From Rhodanobacter sp. C01 (GTDB lineage Bacteria > Pseudomonadota > Gammaproteobacteria > Xanthomonadales > Rhodanobacteraceae), in assembly GCF_002001045.1 (NCBI RefSeq), contig NZ_MUNR01000009.1, forward strand, positions 270,352 to 334,351: a stretch of DNA of 64,000 nt, written 5' to 3'. Under the pieces are notes generated by a model. It saw only the letters and a list, made by a program, of their open reading frames with translations. It had not been told where the DNA came from and made no database searches. The translations under genes were made by a program, and so were the position numbers. Shown here in pieces: positions 43,801-53,516 of the stretch (positions are counted from its first letter, which is position 1; the number at the start of each line of letters is the position of its first letter).

Positions 43801-45775
43801 GCAACATCGCAACCTGACGCCAGCTCAACTTGGCGCCCAGCACCAGCCGGTTGAAGCCGTCGTTCTCGGCGTTGCCACGCCAGATCTGCTCGAACGCGTC
43901 TTCGAACAGCGCACCGACCTGCTCGACGCTGAAGGTGAGCTTGCCCACCGGCTGCACTTCGAAATCCTGGATCGAACGCGGCGTGTCACCGCCAGAGATC
44001 TCGTAGACGTGCTCGGTGAGCACGCGCAGGCCGAGGTTCTCCAGCTGCGGCAGCACTTCGGACAGGGCGATGTCGCCACCGCTGCGATACACCTTGAAGC
44101 GCAGTGCTTCGGGGGTCTTCGGCGGATGGTAGAACGACATGCGCAACGCATTGTCGCCATCCAGCAACGACAGCTGGTGGACATCCTCGGCCGCCACCAG
44201 CGGGCTCACGTCCTCGACATAACCGGCCGGCAACGACTTTGCAAAGCGGTTGGCCAGCACCACGCCCTCGTGGTCGCCACGCGAACTGACCAGGGCGTCG
44301 CGCACGTCGTCGTGCCAGTTGCGCACGATGCCGGCGACGCTCTGCTCGAGTGCCGCCAGATCATAGTGCGGCTGATCGCCGATCTTCGGGCGCGCGACGA
44401 TGGTCAGCCGCGCCAGCGCCGCTTCGCCCATCAGCACGGACGAGTCGATCTGTTCGGCATGCAACGCTTCGCTGAGCAATGCCTCGATGCGTTCGCGCAC
44501 CGAGGTGTTGAAGCGGTCGCGCGGCACGAACACCATGCAGGTGAAGAAGCGGCCGTAGCGGTCGCGGCGGACAAACAGTCGGGTACGCGCGCGCTGACGC
44601 AGCTCGAGGATACCCATCGCGGTGGCGAACAGTTCGTCCTCGGTCCCCTGCTGCAGCTCCTCGCGCGGCAGCGTTTCCAGGATGTGGCGCAGCGACTTGC
44701 CGGAATACGAATCGCGCTTGAGGCCCGAACGGACCAGCACCGCCTCTACCTTGTGGCGCACCAGCGGCACGTCCTGTGGGCGCGCCATGTAGGCATTGGA
44801 AGAGAACAGCCCCAGGAAACGCTGCTCGGCAACGGCGCGGCCGTTGGGGCCAAACTGCAGCACACCGATGTAATCCATGTAGCCGGTGCGATGCACGTGC
44901 GAACGCGCGTTCGTCTTGGTCAGGATGATCGCGTCGGTGGCTCCGGACTGCGGCAGCTCGCTGGCCGCCAGGGTGCGCAGCGAACGCGGCGCGAGCGCAC
45001 GGTCGTTCTTGCGCAGGATGCCCAGGCCGGAGGACTCCACCGAGCGCAGCACGCGGTCGCCATCGGCCTCGGAAACCTCGTATTCGCGATAGCCGAGGAA
45101 GGTGAAGTTGTCGTCGGCGAGCCAGCGCAGGAATTCGCTGGCTTCCTGTACCGATGCGTTATCCAGCGGCAGCTGGCGCTGCGGCAGATCGGCAGCGATT
45201 GCCAGTGCCTTGTCGCGCATCGCCGCCCAGTCACCGACAGCGGCGCGCACATCGTCCAGCGCGGCCTCGATCTGCGCCTTCAACTGCACCTGCTCGGCGT
45301 CGTCGGCAACCCGGTCGATCTCGAAATGCATGACGGATTCGGGCGCACCCGCCTCGTCACCGAGGCCCAGCAACTGGCCGGACGCATCGCGTGTCACCTT
45401 CAGCACCGGGTGGATCACGGCGTGGATCTGCAGTTTCGTCGACACGATCATGCTGACCGTGTCGATCAGGAACGGCATGTCATCGGTGACGATCTGCAAC
45501 AGGCTGCGACCGGCGTGGGTCCCGACCGGATTGAGCACGCGTACCGAGGCACGTCCTGCAGGGCGCTGCTGCATGAATTCCAGCAGGCCGCCGACCAGCG
45601 CCGCCCACTGCGTCGGCGTGTGCAGATCCGTATCGCCGGCAGCAATGCGCGCGAAAAATGCATCGCAAAAGACCTGCGCCTCCTTCAGTCGCTGCGGCGA
45701 CATGCCGCCTTTCTTCAGCTCATCAAGCACAACAGACGGAAGGGGGAGATCGTTCGCCGCAAGGGTCGCATTCAT
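40832..45775 (-). CDS. gdhB: NAD-specific glutamate dehydrogenase, large (180 kDa) type
   Basis: A 1647-residue enzyme oxidising glutamate to 2-oxoglutarate. The N-terminal half carries ACT-like regulatory segments ([17 protein letters not shown]). The catalytic part, about 750-1250, shows [20 protein letters not shown] and [18 protein letters not shown], then the NAD-binding region [16 protein letters not shown]. A long helical C-terminus follows. The size fits the GDH-180 class. It is monocistronic, with 550 bases of non-coding DNA upstream. A comparably long frame on the other strand is a GC-driven shadow. Confidence 0.95.
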   Translation of the reverse strand: [1647 protein letters not shown]

Positions 45776-46329
45776 GGCATCTACTTGTCAGTGGAGACGA
45801 GGACAGGGAATGGGGGTAATAAAGCCTCGGAAGGATACGCCCCGGGACAGGGCGAATCCACCCGCGACGTGCCGATTCGCACCATGCCCACGCGCATGGA
45901 ATCGGCATCCAGGCGAGCCGCATGACCTTATCCGCCGGACGCTGCGGGCGCACACTGCGATCCGCACGGGCCGTGCAATCCGGAGCGTCGCAATGGCTGA
46001 GCTCGAACCGTTGCCATCATGACGATCAAGCCACGGCAGAGGTGTGACATGCGGGTGACCGCATCGTTCGCTGTCCAGATCGTCATCGGCATGTCAATGA
46101 CTGGATTCGCGGCACAAATAAAATGTAAACTGACCGGTATAGTCTGGATCGAAGGCGCTCGACGGCAAGATTTCTCGGCACGACTAGGCAGGAATGACCC
46201 TGGCCAGCGATGACCAGGCCAACCAATGACACAAGACATACGGATCGCGATGCAGTATCTGGTTGCCGGATTTGCTGCGCGCGTCACGACGCCCACCCAT
46301 TCCCCGATCACGCAAGTCCTGGAGCTCCC
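45776..46329. other. Intergenic region between gdhB and the RND operon
   Basis: About 554 bases between divergent genes. No frame here looks coding and no TetR/LysR regulator for the pump is present. A comparatively AT-rich patch near 46115-46150 (AAATAAAATGTAAACTGACC) is the best place for the pump promoter. Nothing else recognised. Confidence 0.5.
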
Positions 46330-47544
46330 ATGAAGTCCTCGTTTTTGCACACACCCGTGCTGTGCTTGAGCCTGCTGGTGCTGGCCGCCTGCGGCAAGCA
46401 ACAGGGACCGCCGAAGATGCCGACCCCGCAAGTAGGCGTCATCACGGTGCAACCCGAAAACGCACCGCTGACCAAGGATACGTCCGGCCGGCTGTCGCCC
46501 TACTACAGCGCCAACGTAACCGCCCGCGTCTCCGGCGTGCTGCTCAAGCGCAACTACACGGAAGGCAGTGCGGTCAAGCAGGGGCAATTGCTGTTTGAAA
46601 TCGATCCGGCCTACTACCAGACCCAGCTCAACACCGCCCTGAGTATTCTGGCCCAGGACCAAGCCACGTACACGAACGCCCGCGTAACCGCCGAACGCGA
46701 CCGCAAGCTGCTGCCCAAAGGTTATGTGTCGCAGCAACAAGTGGACAATGACGACGCCGCCATGCGCAGCGCTGCAGCCAAGGTCCAGGCGGACCAGGCG
46801 GGCGTGGCCAGCGCGCGGGTCAATCTGGGCTATACGAAGGTGACCTCGCCGATCGACGGCATCGCCGGCCAGCAGCAGGTTACTGCCGGCGCCATCGTCG
46901 GCAGTGGCACAAGCGATGTCGGCTCCGGCGGCACCTTGCTGACGACAGTCCAGCAGATCGACCAGCTCTACGTGAACTTCACCATCAGCGCGGCCGATCT
47001 GTCGATGTTGCGCAAGGCGCAGAGCGCGGGCAGCGTCGCACTCTCGGATCAAAACAAGACCACCGTGCAGGTCCTACTGCCCGACGGCAGCAAGTACGAC
47101 CAACTGGGTACGCTGGACTTCTCCGATGTCTCGGTGAACGCAACCACCGGTGCCGTCAACCTGCGCGCCTTGGTTCCCAACCCCAAGCACCAGCTGCTGC
47201 CGGGCATGTACGTCACGCTTACCGTCAACCTTGGCCTCCAGAACAACGTGTTCCTGGTTCCGCAGATGGCCCTGCAGCGCGATTCCGTGGGCGCCTATGC
47301 GATGACGATGGGACAGGATGGCAAGGTCGTGCGCAAGGACGTCAACGCCGGCAACAGCTACAACAACAAGTGGATTGTCACCAGCGGCCTCAACGCCGGC
47401 GATCAGGTGATCGTGACGGGCCTGCAAGGCGTGAAAGAAGGCGTCCCCGCTCAAGCGTCACCCTGGCAGCCAACGCAGGACAATCCGGCTCAGGCAGGTT
47501 CCGCCTCAGCGCATGGTGGTCAAACCGCCGGTAACAAGCCGTAA
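46330..47544 (+). CDS. RND efflux periplasmic adaptor lipoprotein (AcrA/MexA type)
   Basis: A 404-residue membrane fusion protein. The lipobox LAAC (Cys about 21) follows a short signal peptide. The lipoyl halves are VTARVSGVLLKRNYTEGSAV and GYTKVTSPIDGIAG, bracketing an alpha-hairpin (about 100-160), then beta-barrel and membrane-proximal domains. It joins the inner-membrane pump to an outer-membrane channel. The ATG follows TCCTGGAGCT; the pump gene begins 12 bases after the stop. Confidence 0.94.
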   Translation: MKSSFLHTPVLCLSLLVLAACGKQQGPPKMPTPQVGVITVQPENAPLTKDTSGRLSPYYSANVTARVSGVLLKRNYTEGSAVKQGQLLFEIDPAYYQTQLNTALSILAQDQATYTNARVTAERDRKLLPKGYVSQQQVDNDDAAMRSAAAKVQADQAGVASARVNLGYTKVTSPIDGIAGQQQVTAGAIVGSGTSDVGSGGTLLTTVQQIDQLYVNFTISAADLSMLRKAQSAGSVALSDQNKTTVQVLLPDGSKYDQLGTLDFSDVSVNATTGAVNLRALVPNPKHQLLPGMYVTLTVNLGLQNNVFLVPQMALQRDSVGAYAMTMGQDGKVVRKDVNAGNSYNNKWIVTSGLNAGDQVIVTGLQGVKEGVPAQASPWQPTQDNPAQAGSASAHGGQTAGNKP

Positions 47545-47556
47545 GGAAGCCTCCAC

Positions 47557-50500
47557 ATGCCAAGTTTCTTTATCGACCGCCCGATTTTCGCCTGGGTGGT
47601 CGCCATCCTGATATCCCTGGGCGGCATCATTGCGATGCTGAATCTGGGTATCGACTCTTACCCCGCCATCGCGCCGCCCCAGGTAACGGTGAGTGCCTCT
47701 TATCCTGGCGCCAGCGCTGCGACCATGGAGTCGACGGTCACCCAGGTGATCGAGCAGCAGCTCACCGGCATCGACAACCTGCTGTATTTCAGCTCGACCT
47801 CCAACGCCAGCGGCACCAGCACGATCACCTTGACCTTCGCCACCGGCACCGACCCCGACATCGCTCAGGTGCAGGTGCAGAACAAGGTCACGCTGTCCCA
47901 GCCGCTGCTGCCAGCCTCGGTGACCCAGCAGGGCGTGGTGGTGGCCAAGGCCAGCCCCGACATCCTGATGTTCATCGGCCTGACCTCCGACAACCCCAAG
48001 ATCGACGCGGCGCGCCTCGCCGATATCATCGCCTCGCAGATCCAGCCGGTAGTCTCCCGTGTCAACGGCATCGGCAACACGTTCGAGCTCGGCTCGGAAT
48101 ACGCCGTGCGCATCTGGCTCAACCCTGACAAGCTGCAGGGCTATGGGCTCTCGGCCAGCCAGGTCCTGAGTGCCGTCAGCACCCAGAACGCGCAGTTCGC
48201 CGCCGGTTCCCTGGGCGCCGATCCAGCCGTCAAGGGCCAGGAATTCACCGCCACTGTCGCGGGCGACACGCTGTTTTCCTCGCTGGAGCAGTTCCGCAAC
48301 ATCATCGTGCTCGCCAATAACGACGGCACGGTCGTACGACTGAGCGACGTCGCCCGCATCACGTTCGGACCGCAGAGCTATGGTTCGGCAGCCATGTACA
48401 AGGGCAAGCCGGCCGGCGGCCTGGGCCTGTTCCTGCTGCCCGGCGCCAACGCGCTTTCCGTGGCGCAGGCGGTGAAATCGCAGATGGCGATCCTGGCCAA
48501 GGATCTCCCGCCCGGCGTGTCATGGGACGTGCCCTACGACACCACCCCGTTCATCGTCGCCTCGATTACCGATGTGGTGCACACCCTGCTCGAAGCGATC
48601 GTGCTGGTGTTCCTGGTGATGCTGATCTTCCTGCAGAACCTGCGGGCAACCATCATCCCGACGATTGTGATTCCGGTGGCCTTGCTGGGCACCTTCATCG
48701 GCCTGTATCTGCTGCATTACTCGCTTAACCAGTTGACCCTGTTCGGCATGGTGCTGGCGATCGGCATCGTGGTGGACGACGCGATCGTGGTGATCGAGAA
48801 CGTCGAGCGCATCATGTCCGAGGAGCATCTGGAGCCCAAGGAAGCTACACGCAAAGCGATGGGCCAGATTACCGGCGCAATCGTCGCGATCACCGTGGTG
48901 CTGACGGCCGTGTTCGTGCCTTCGGCCCTGCAGCCGGGTGCCAGCGGCATCGTCTATGCCCAGTTCGCGCTGACCATCGCCATATCGATGGCGTTCTCGG
49001 CATTCCTGGCCATGTCGTTCACCCCGGCACTGTGCGCGAGCATTCTCAAATCTACGCACAACGAAAAGAAGAATGTTCTCTACCGCTGGTTCAACAAAAC
49101 CTTCGATTGGGTCACTCACACCTATCAAGGCCATGTAAGCGGTGCAGTACGCCACGCCCCGCGCTGGATGCTGGCATTCGCGCTGGTCACCGTGCTCGCC
49201 GGGTTTCTGTATACCCGCATACCGACCAGCTTCGTGCCCGACGAAGATCAAGGCTTCATGCTGGCCGTGATCTCCCTGCCGCAGGGTGCCACCGTCCAGC
49301 GCACCAACCAGGTGATGACGGAGATTCGCGACAAACTGGAGCACAGCCCGATCGGCAACGACATCGCTGCGATCTTCCAGCCGATAGGTTTCAGCTTTGT
49401 CGGCAACGCGGAAAACGTCGGCATGGCCTTCATCAAGCTGTCGCCGTGGGACAAGCGCTCGCAAACCGCCATGCAGTTGATCCCGCAGGCCAATGGAATT
49501 CTGCATGGCATCACCGACGCGCAGATTTTCGTGGTCAACCTGCCAACCATCCGAGGCCTCAGCCAGTTTGGCGGCGTCGACATGTACCTGCAGGCACGTG
49601 CCGGTCAATCGCGCGGTGAACTGGCCCAGGCCGTGGGCACCCTGCTCGGCAAGGCCAGCAAGGACCCCACGCTCTACGGCATCCGTCCCAACTCGTTGCC
49701 GGATGCGCCGCAGTTGCACGTGAGCGTGGATCGCGTGCAGGCCCAGGCGATGGGGCTGTCACTCACCGATGTGTACAGCGCGCTCCAGTTGCTGCTGGCC
49801 CCGAACTACGTCAACCAGTTCACCTACCAGGGCCGCATCAAGCGTGTCTACATGCAGGCGGATGCCCCCTATCGCATGGGGATCGATGCCCTGCAACACA
49901 TCTACACGCCCAGTGGCGTCAGCAGCTCTGCCAACAGCACTGCCAATGCCAGCGGTTATCTCACCCAGGTCAATCCTTCGGTAGGCAATAGCACCATCAG
50001 CCCGTACAACATGGTGCCGCTGTCGAGCGTAGTGAAAGCCGAATGGGGGATGGGACCGGTCTCGTTGCCGCGCTACAACGGTTATTCCGCGGTGGAAATC
50101 GTCGGTAACTCCGCACCTGGCTATTCGACCGGCCAAGCGATGCAAGCCATCCAGAACATCATCGACAAAGATCTGCCGGCAGGCTTCGCCTCGGACTGGA
50201 CCGGTCAGTCTTATCAGGAGGTCCTGGCGGGTAACTCGGCAACGGTTCTGCTGCTGATGTCGGTCCTGATCGTGTTCCTGTGCCTGTCTGCGCTGTACGA
50301 AAGCTGGTCGATACCGGCTGCCGTGCTGCTGGTGGTGCCACTGGGCCTGTTGGGCATCGTGACGTTGGACATGCTGACCGGCATGCCCAACGATATCTAC
50401 TTCAAGATCGGCCTGGTTACCGTGATGGGCCTGGCTGCCAAGAACGCGATTCTGATCGTCGAGTTCGCAGTGGAGGAGCAAGCCAAGGGCACGTCCCTGT

Positions 50501-50808
50501 TCGAGTCGGTGGTTACCGCCGCCCGGCTACGTTTGCGCCCGATCCTGATGACGTCGATGGCCTTCATCCTCGGCGTGTTCCCGCTGGTCATCTCCACCGG
50601 CGCAGGTGCGGTATCCCGTCACGAGATCGGGACTGGCGTGATCGGCGGCATGATCTTCGCCACCTTCCTTGGCTTGCTGCTGATCCCGGTGTTCTACGTG
50701 GTGGTGCGGCGCATGCTGGGCGACAAGCTGGACAGTCATACGCCACCGCCCGCGCAAAGCTCCGGCGGCATGCAGTCGTTCGATTCGGATCCGCGCCGCG
50801 GGCATTGA
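47557..50808 (+). CDS. RND multidrug efflux pump, HAE1 family (AcrB/MexB type)
   Basis: A 1083-residue inner-membrane proton/drug antiporter. Proton-relay aspartates are at 407 and 408 (VVDDAIVVIENVERIM), the same numbers as in AcrB. The N-terminus FFIDRPIFAWVVAILI and the porter segments (SATMESTVTQVIEQQL) are standard; a serine/asparagine-rich insertion near 785-805 (SGVSSSANSTANASGY) is slightly longer than usual. No outer-membrane factor gene follows; the operon ends in two hairpins. Confidence 0.95.
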   Translation: MPSFFIDRPIFAWVVAILISLGGIIAMLNLGIDSYPAIAPPQVTVSASYPGASAATMESTVTQVIEQQLTGIDNLLYFSSTSNASGTSTITLTFATGTDPDIAQVQVQNKVTLSQPLLPASVTQQGVVVAKASPDILMFIGLTSDNPKIDAARLADIIASQIQPVVSRVNGIGNTFELGSEYAVRIWLNPDKLQGYGLSASQVLSAVSTQNAQFAAGSLGADPAVKGQEFTATVAGDTLFSSLEQFRNIIVLANNDGTVVRLSDVARITFGPQSYGSAAMYKGKPAGGLGLFLLPGANALSVAQAVKSQMAILAKDLPPGVSWDVPYDTTPFIVASITDVVHTLLEAIVLVFLVMLIFLQNLRATIIPTIVIPVALLGTFIGLYLLHYSLNQLTLFGMVLAIGIVVDDAIVVIENVERIMSEEHLEPKEATRKAMGQITGAIVAITVVLTAVFVPSALQPGASGIVYAQFALTIAISMAFSAFLAMSFTPALCASILKSTHNEKKNVLYRWFNKTFDWVTHTYQGHVSGAVRHAPRWMLAFALVTVLAGFLYTRIPTSFVPDEDQGFMLAVISLPQGATVQRTNQVMTEIRDKLEHSPIGNDIAAIFQPIGFSFVGNAENVGMAFIKLSPWDKRSQTAMQLIPQANGILHGITDAQIFVVNLPTIRGLSQFGGVDMYLQARAGQSRGELAQAVGTLLGKASKDPTLYGIRPNSLPDAPQLHVSVDRVQAQAMGLSLTDVYSALQLLLAPNYVNQFTYQGRIKRVYMQADAPYRMGIDALQHIYTPSGVSSSANSTANASGYLTQVNPSVGNSTISPYNMVPLSSVVKAEWGMGPVSLPRYNGYSAVEIVGNSAPGYSTGQAMQAIQNIIDKDLPAGFASDWTGQSYQEVLAGNSATVLLLMSVLIVFLCLSALYESWSIPAAVLLVVPLGLLGIVTLDMLTGMPNDIYFKIGLVTVMGLAAKNAILIVEFAVEEQAKGTSLFESVVTAARLRLRPILMTSMAFILGVFPLVISTGAGAVSRHEIGTGVIGGMIFATFLGLLLIPVFYVVVRRMLGDKLDSHTPPPAQSSGGMQSFDSDPRRGH

Positions 50809-50814
50809 TCCGCG

Positions 50815-50843
50815 CAACCCACTCCCCGACGGGGAGTGGGTTG
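50815..50843. terminator. Perfect 13-bp hairpin after the RND pump
   Basis: CAACCCACTCCCC (50815-50827) and GGGGAGTGGGTTG (50831-50843) with a 3-base loop, starting 6 bases after the pump stop. There is no T run; it may protect or terminate the message together with the next hairpin. Confidence 0.6.
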
Positions 50844-50868
50844 CAGACTCGAATCGATCGAGACAAAC

Positions 50869-50904
50869 AAAAAGCCCGGACGGGGAAACCTGTCCGGGCT
50901 TTTT
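50869..50904. terminator. Bidirectional terminator between RND pump and acyl-CoA dehydrogenase
   Basis: Perfect 13-base arms (50869-50881 and 50892-50904), AAAAAGCCCGGAC and GTCCGGGCTTTTT, with a 10-base loop. The A and T tracts let it work on both strands, serving the convergent genes on each side. Confidence 0.93.
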
Positions 50905-50921
50905 GTTGAACGAGTGACGGC

Positions 50922-52082
<1,161 letters not shown>

Positions 52083-52265
52083 GCACTACTCCCGGACGCC
52101 GCATGTAGCGGCTGGTCAAGACGAAACCTTTGGCCAGAGGCCAGCCGCGCATTGTAACGACCCGTGTCATCGGCGTCGTGTCGCGGCGCAGCGCCCACCA
52201 CCACAGTCATGGCCCCATCTGCTGCTTGACGCCCCGGCAAACCAAGGCCAGACTTGTTATCTCTT

Positions 52266-52275
52266 TATCGCGATA
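52266..52275. promoter_or_regulatory. Short palindrome upstream of the ArsR-type gene
   Basis: TATCGCGATA is a perfect 10-bp palindrome inside a wider imperfect repeat (CTTGTTATC ... GATACAAG, 52252-52278). It lies just before the 269-bp structured element and could be an autoregulatory operator for the ArsR-methyltransferase protein; this is inference only. Confidence 0.3.
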
Positions 52276-52284
52276 CAAGGATGG

Positions 52285-52553
52285 CAGGGCGTGCCCTTAC
52301 ATACCAAGCAGTCCGCGTTGCTTCGCTGCGGTCGTCAGGCGGTAGTGCATGGCGCCGGTCAGGGCGGCCCCCTGACCAAGCTGCGCGCTGCCGCATGGCG
52401 GCCACAGCGGAGCAACCCAAAGGGCCTGGTCTGTTTGCCCACAGGCCGGCGTCATCACGCAGTCGTGTATCGACATGCACTCCTTCGTTCTTCCTGGTCC
52501 TGTGAGCAAACAGCTCCCGGTGCGGGCTGCTTGGTATGTGAGGGCACGCCCTG
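52285..52553 (+). ncRNA. 269-bp three-stem structured element ending at a start codon (leader RNA or MITE)
   Basis: Outer stem: 52285-52316 pairs with 52522-52553 (32 bp, 30 Watson-Crick and 2 G-U on the + strand). Inside, hairpin A spans 52317-52416 (about 45 pairs, loop 52365-52369, seven G-U pairs, three mismatches, one small internal loop) and hairpin B pairs 52431-52445 with 52499-52513. The element ends one base before the ATG of the ArsR-type gene and contains its Shine-Dalgarno GAGGG (52540-52544) within the outer stem. ATGG abuts both ends, a possible 4-bp target duplication. A 70-codon minus-strand frame inside it (52297-52509) is not supported as a gene. Confidence 0.7.
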
Positions 52554-53483
52554 ATGGATCTGGCGACTGCCTCCAGCGTGCTCCGGCTGCTGGCCGACCC
52601 CACCCGCGTGCGCCTGCTGGCGCTGCTTGAGCACGAAGAACTCACCGTGGCCGAACTGGCTGCCGTGCTGCATCTGGCGCAGCCACGGGTATCCACCCAT
52701 CTGGCCAAGCTGAAGGAAGCCGGCTTGGTGCGCGACCGCCGTGCCGGTGTCTCCGCTTATTACCGCGCCAACAACGAGGGCGACGAAGCCCAGCACAGCC
52801 TGCTCCTCTCGCTGCGCGAGAGCATCGACGACGCCTTGCTGCGCGAGGACAGCGCCCGTCTGCCTGGCGTGCTGGCGAACCGTGCACGTGAGGAAGGCTG
52901 GGCCGACACCGTGGCCGGCGACATGGAGCGCCACTACTCGCCCGGCCGCACCTGGGAAACACTGGCGCGTTCGCTGCTGCAGTTGCTGGGTACCGGCGAC
53001 GTGCTGGATATCGCTTCCGGCGATGGCATCACCGCCGAACTGCTGGCACCGCACGCGCACTCCATCGTCTGTGTCGACAGCAGCGAACGCGTCGTCGAGG
53101 CCGCCGCAAAGCGCCTGAAACCCTTCGCCAATGTGCAGGTGCGCCAAGGCGACATGCATGCGCTGGAGCTGGGCGATCAACGCTTCGACCTGGTGCTGAT
53201 GCTGCACGCGCTGACCTATGCCGAGCATCCGGCCCAGGCCGTGGCCGAAGCTGCGCGACTGCTGCGTCCCGGTGGTCGCCTGCTCGCGGTCACCCTGGGC
53301 CAGCACGACCATCGTGCTGCGGTCGAACCGTTCGACCATCGCAATCTCGGCTTCGGCAGCGCACAGCTCGATGGCTACGCACGCGCGGCCGGCCTCGACG
53401 TCATGAGTTGCACCCGGCTCAGTCGCGAACGCAAGGCACCGCATTTCGAAGTGATCAGCCTGCTCGCACGCAAGCCGGCTTGA
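52554..53483 (+). CDS. ArsR-family regulator fused to a SAM/SAH-binding methyltransferase domain (SahR-like)
   Basis: A 309-residue protein: winged helix (about 5-75; VLRLLADPTRVRLLALLEHE, AQPRVSTHLAKLKEAGLV) and a class I methyltransferase fold (about 110-300; glycine motif VLDIASGDGITAELLA, acidic VCVDSS, DLVLMLHALTYAEHP). This architecture matches SahR, which senses S-adenosylhomocysteine and controls methionine-cycle genes. It lies 33 bases before metH and probably regulates that operon. Its Shine-Dalgarno sequence is buried in the structured element upstream. Confidence 0.85.
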   Translation: MDLATASSVLRLLADPTRVRLLALLEHEELTVAELAAVLHLAQPRVSTHLAKLKEAGLVRDRRAGVSAYYRANNEGDEAQHSLLLSLRESIDDALLREDSARLPGVLANRAREEGWADTVAGDMERHYSPGRTWETLARSLLQLLGTGDVLDIASGDGITAELLAPHAHSIVCVDSSERVVEAAAKRLKPFANVQVRQGDMHALELGDQRFDLVLMLHALTYAEHPAQAVAEAARLLRPGGRLLAVTLGQHDHRAAVEPFDHRNLGFGSAQLDGYARAAGLDVMSCTRLSRERKAPHFEVISLLARKPA

Positions 53484-53516
53484 ACACGGCTGCACGGCTT
53501 AACCAAAGGAAGTTTG

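Noticed and set aside
40754..45925. A 1723-codon open frame on the + strand opposite gdhB
   Set aside because: It mirrors the GDH gene codon for codon, is rich in Arg/Gln/His/Ala as GC-rich antisense frames are, and shows no domain. The minus-strand frame has complete GDH motifs.
52297..52509. A 70-codon minus-strand frame inside the three-stem element
   Set aside because: Open frames inside long palindromes arise on both strands; there is no ribosome site and the base-pair pattern points to + strand RNA structure.
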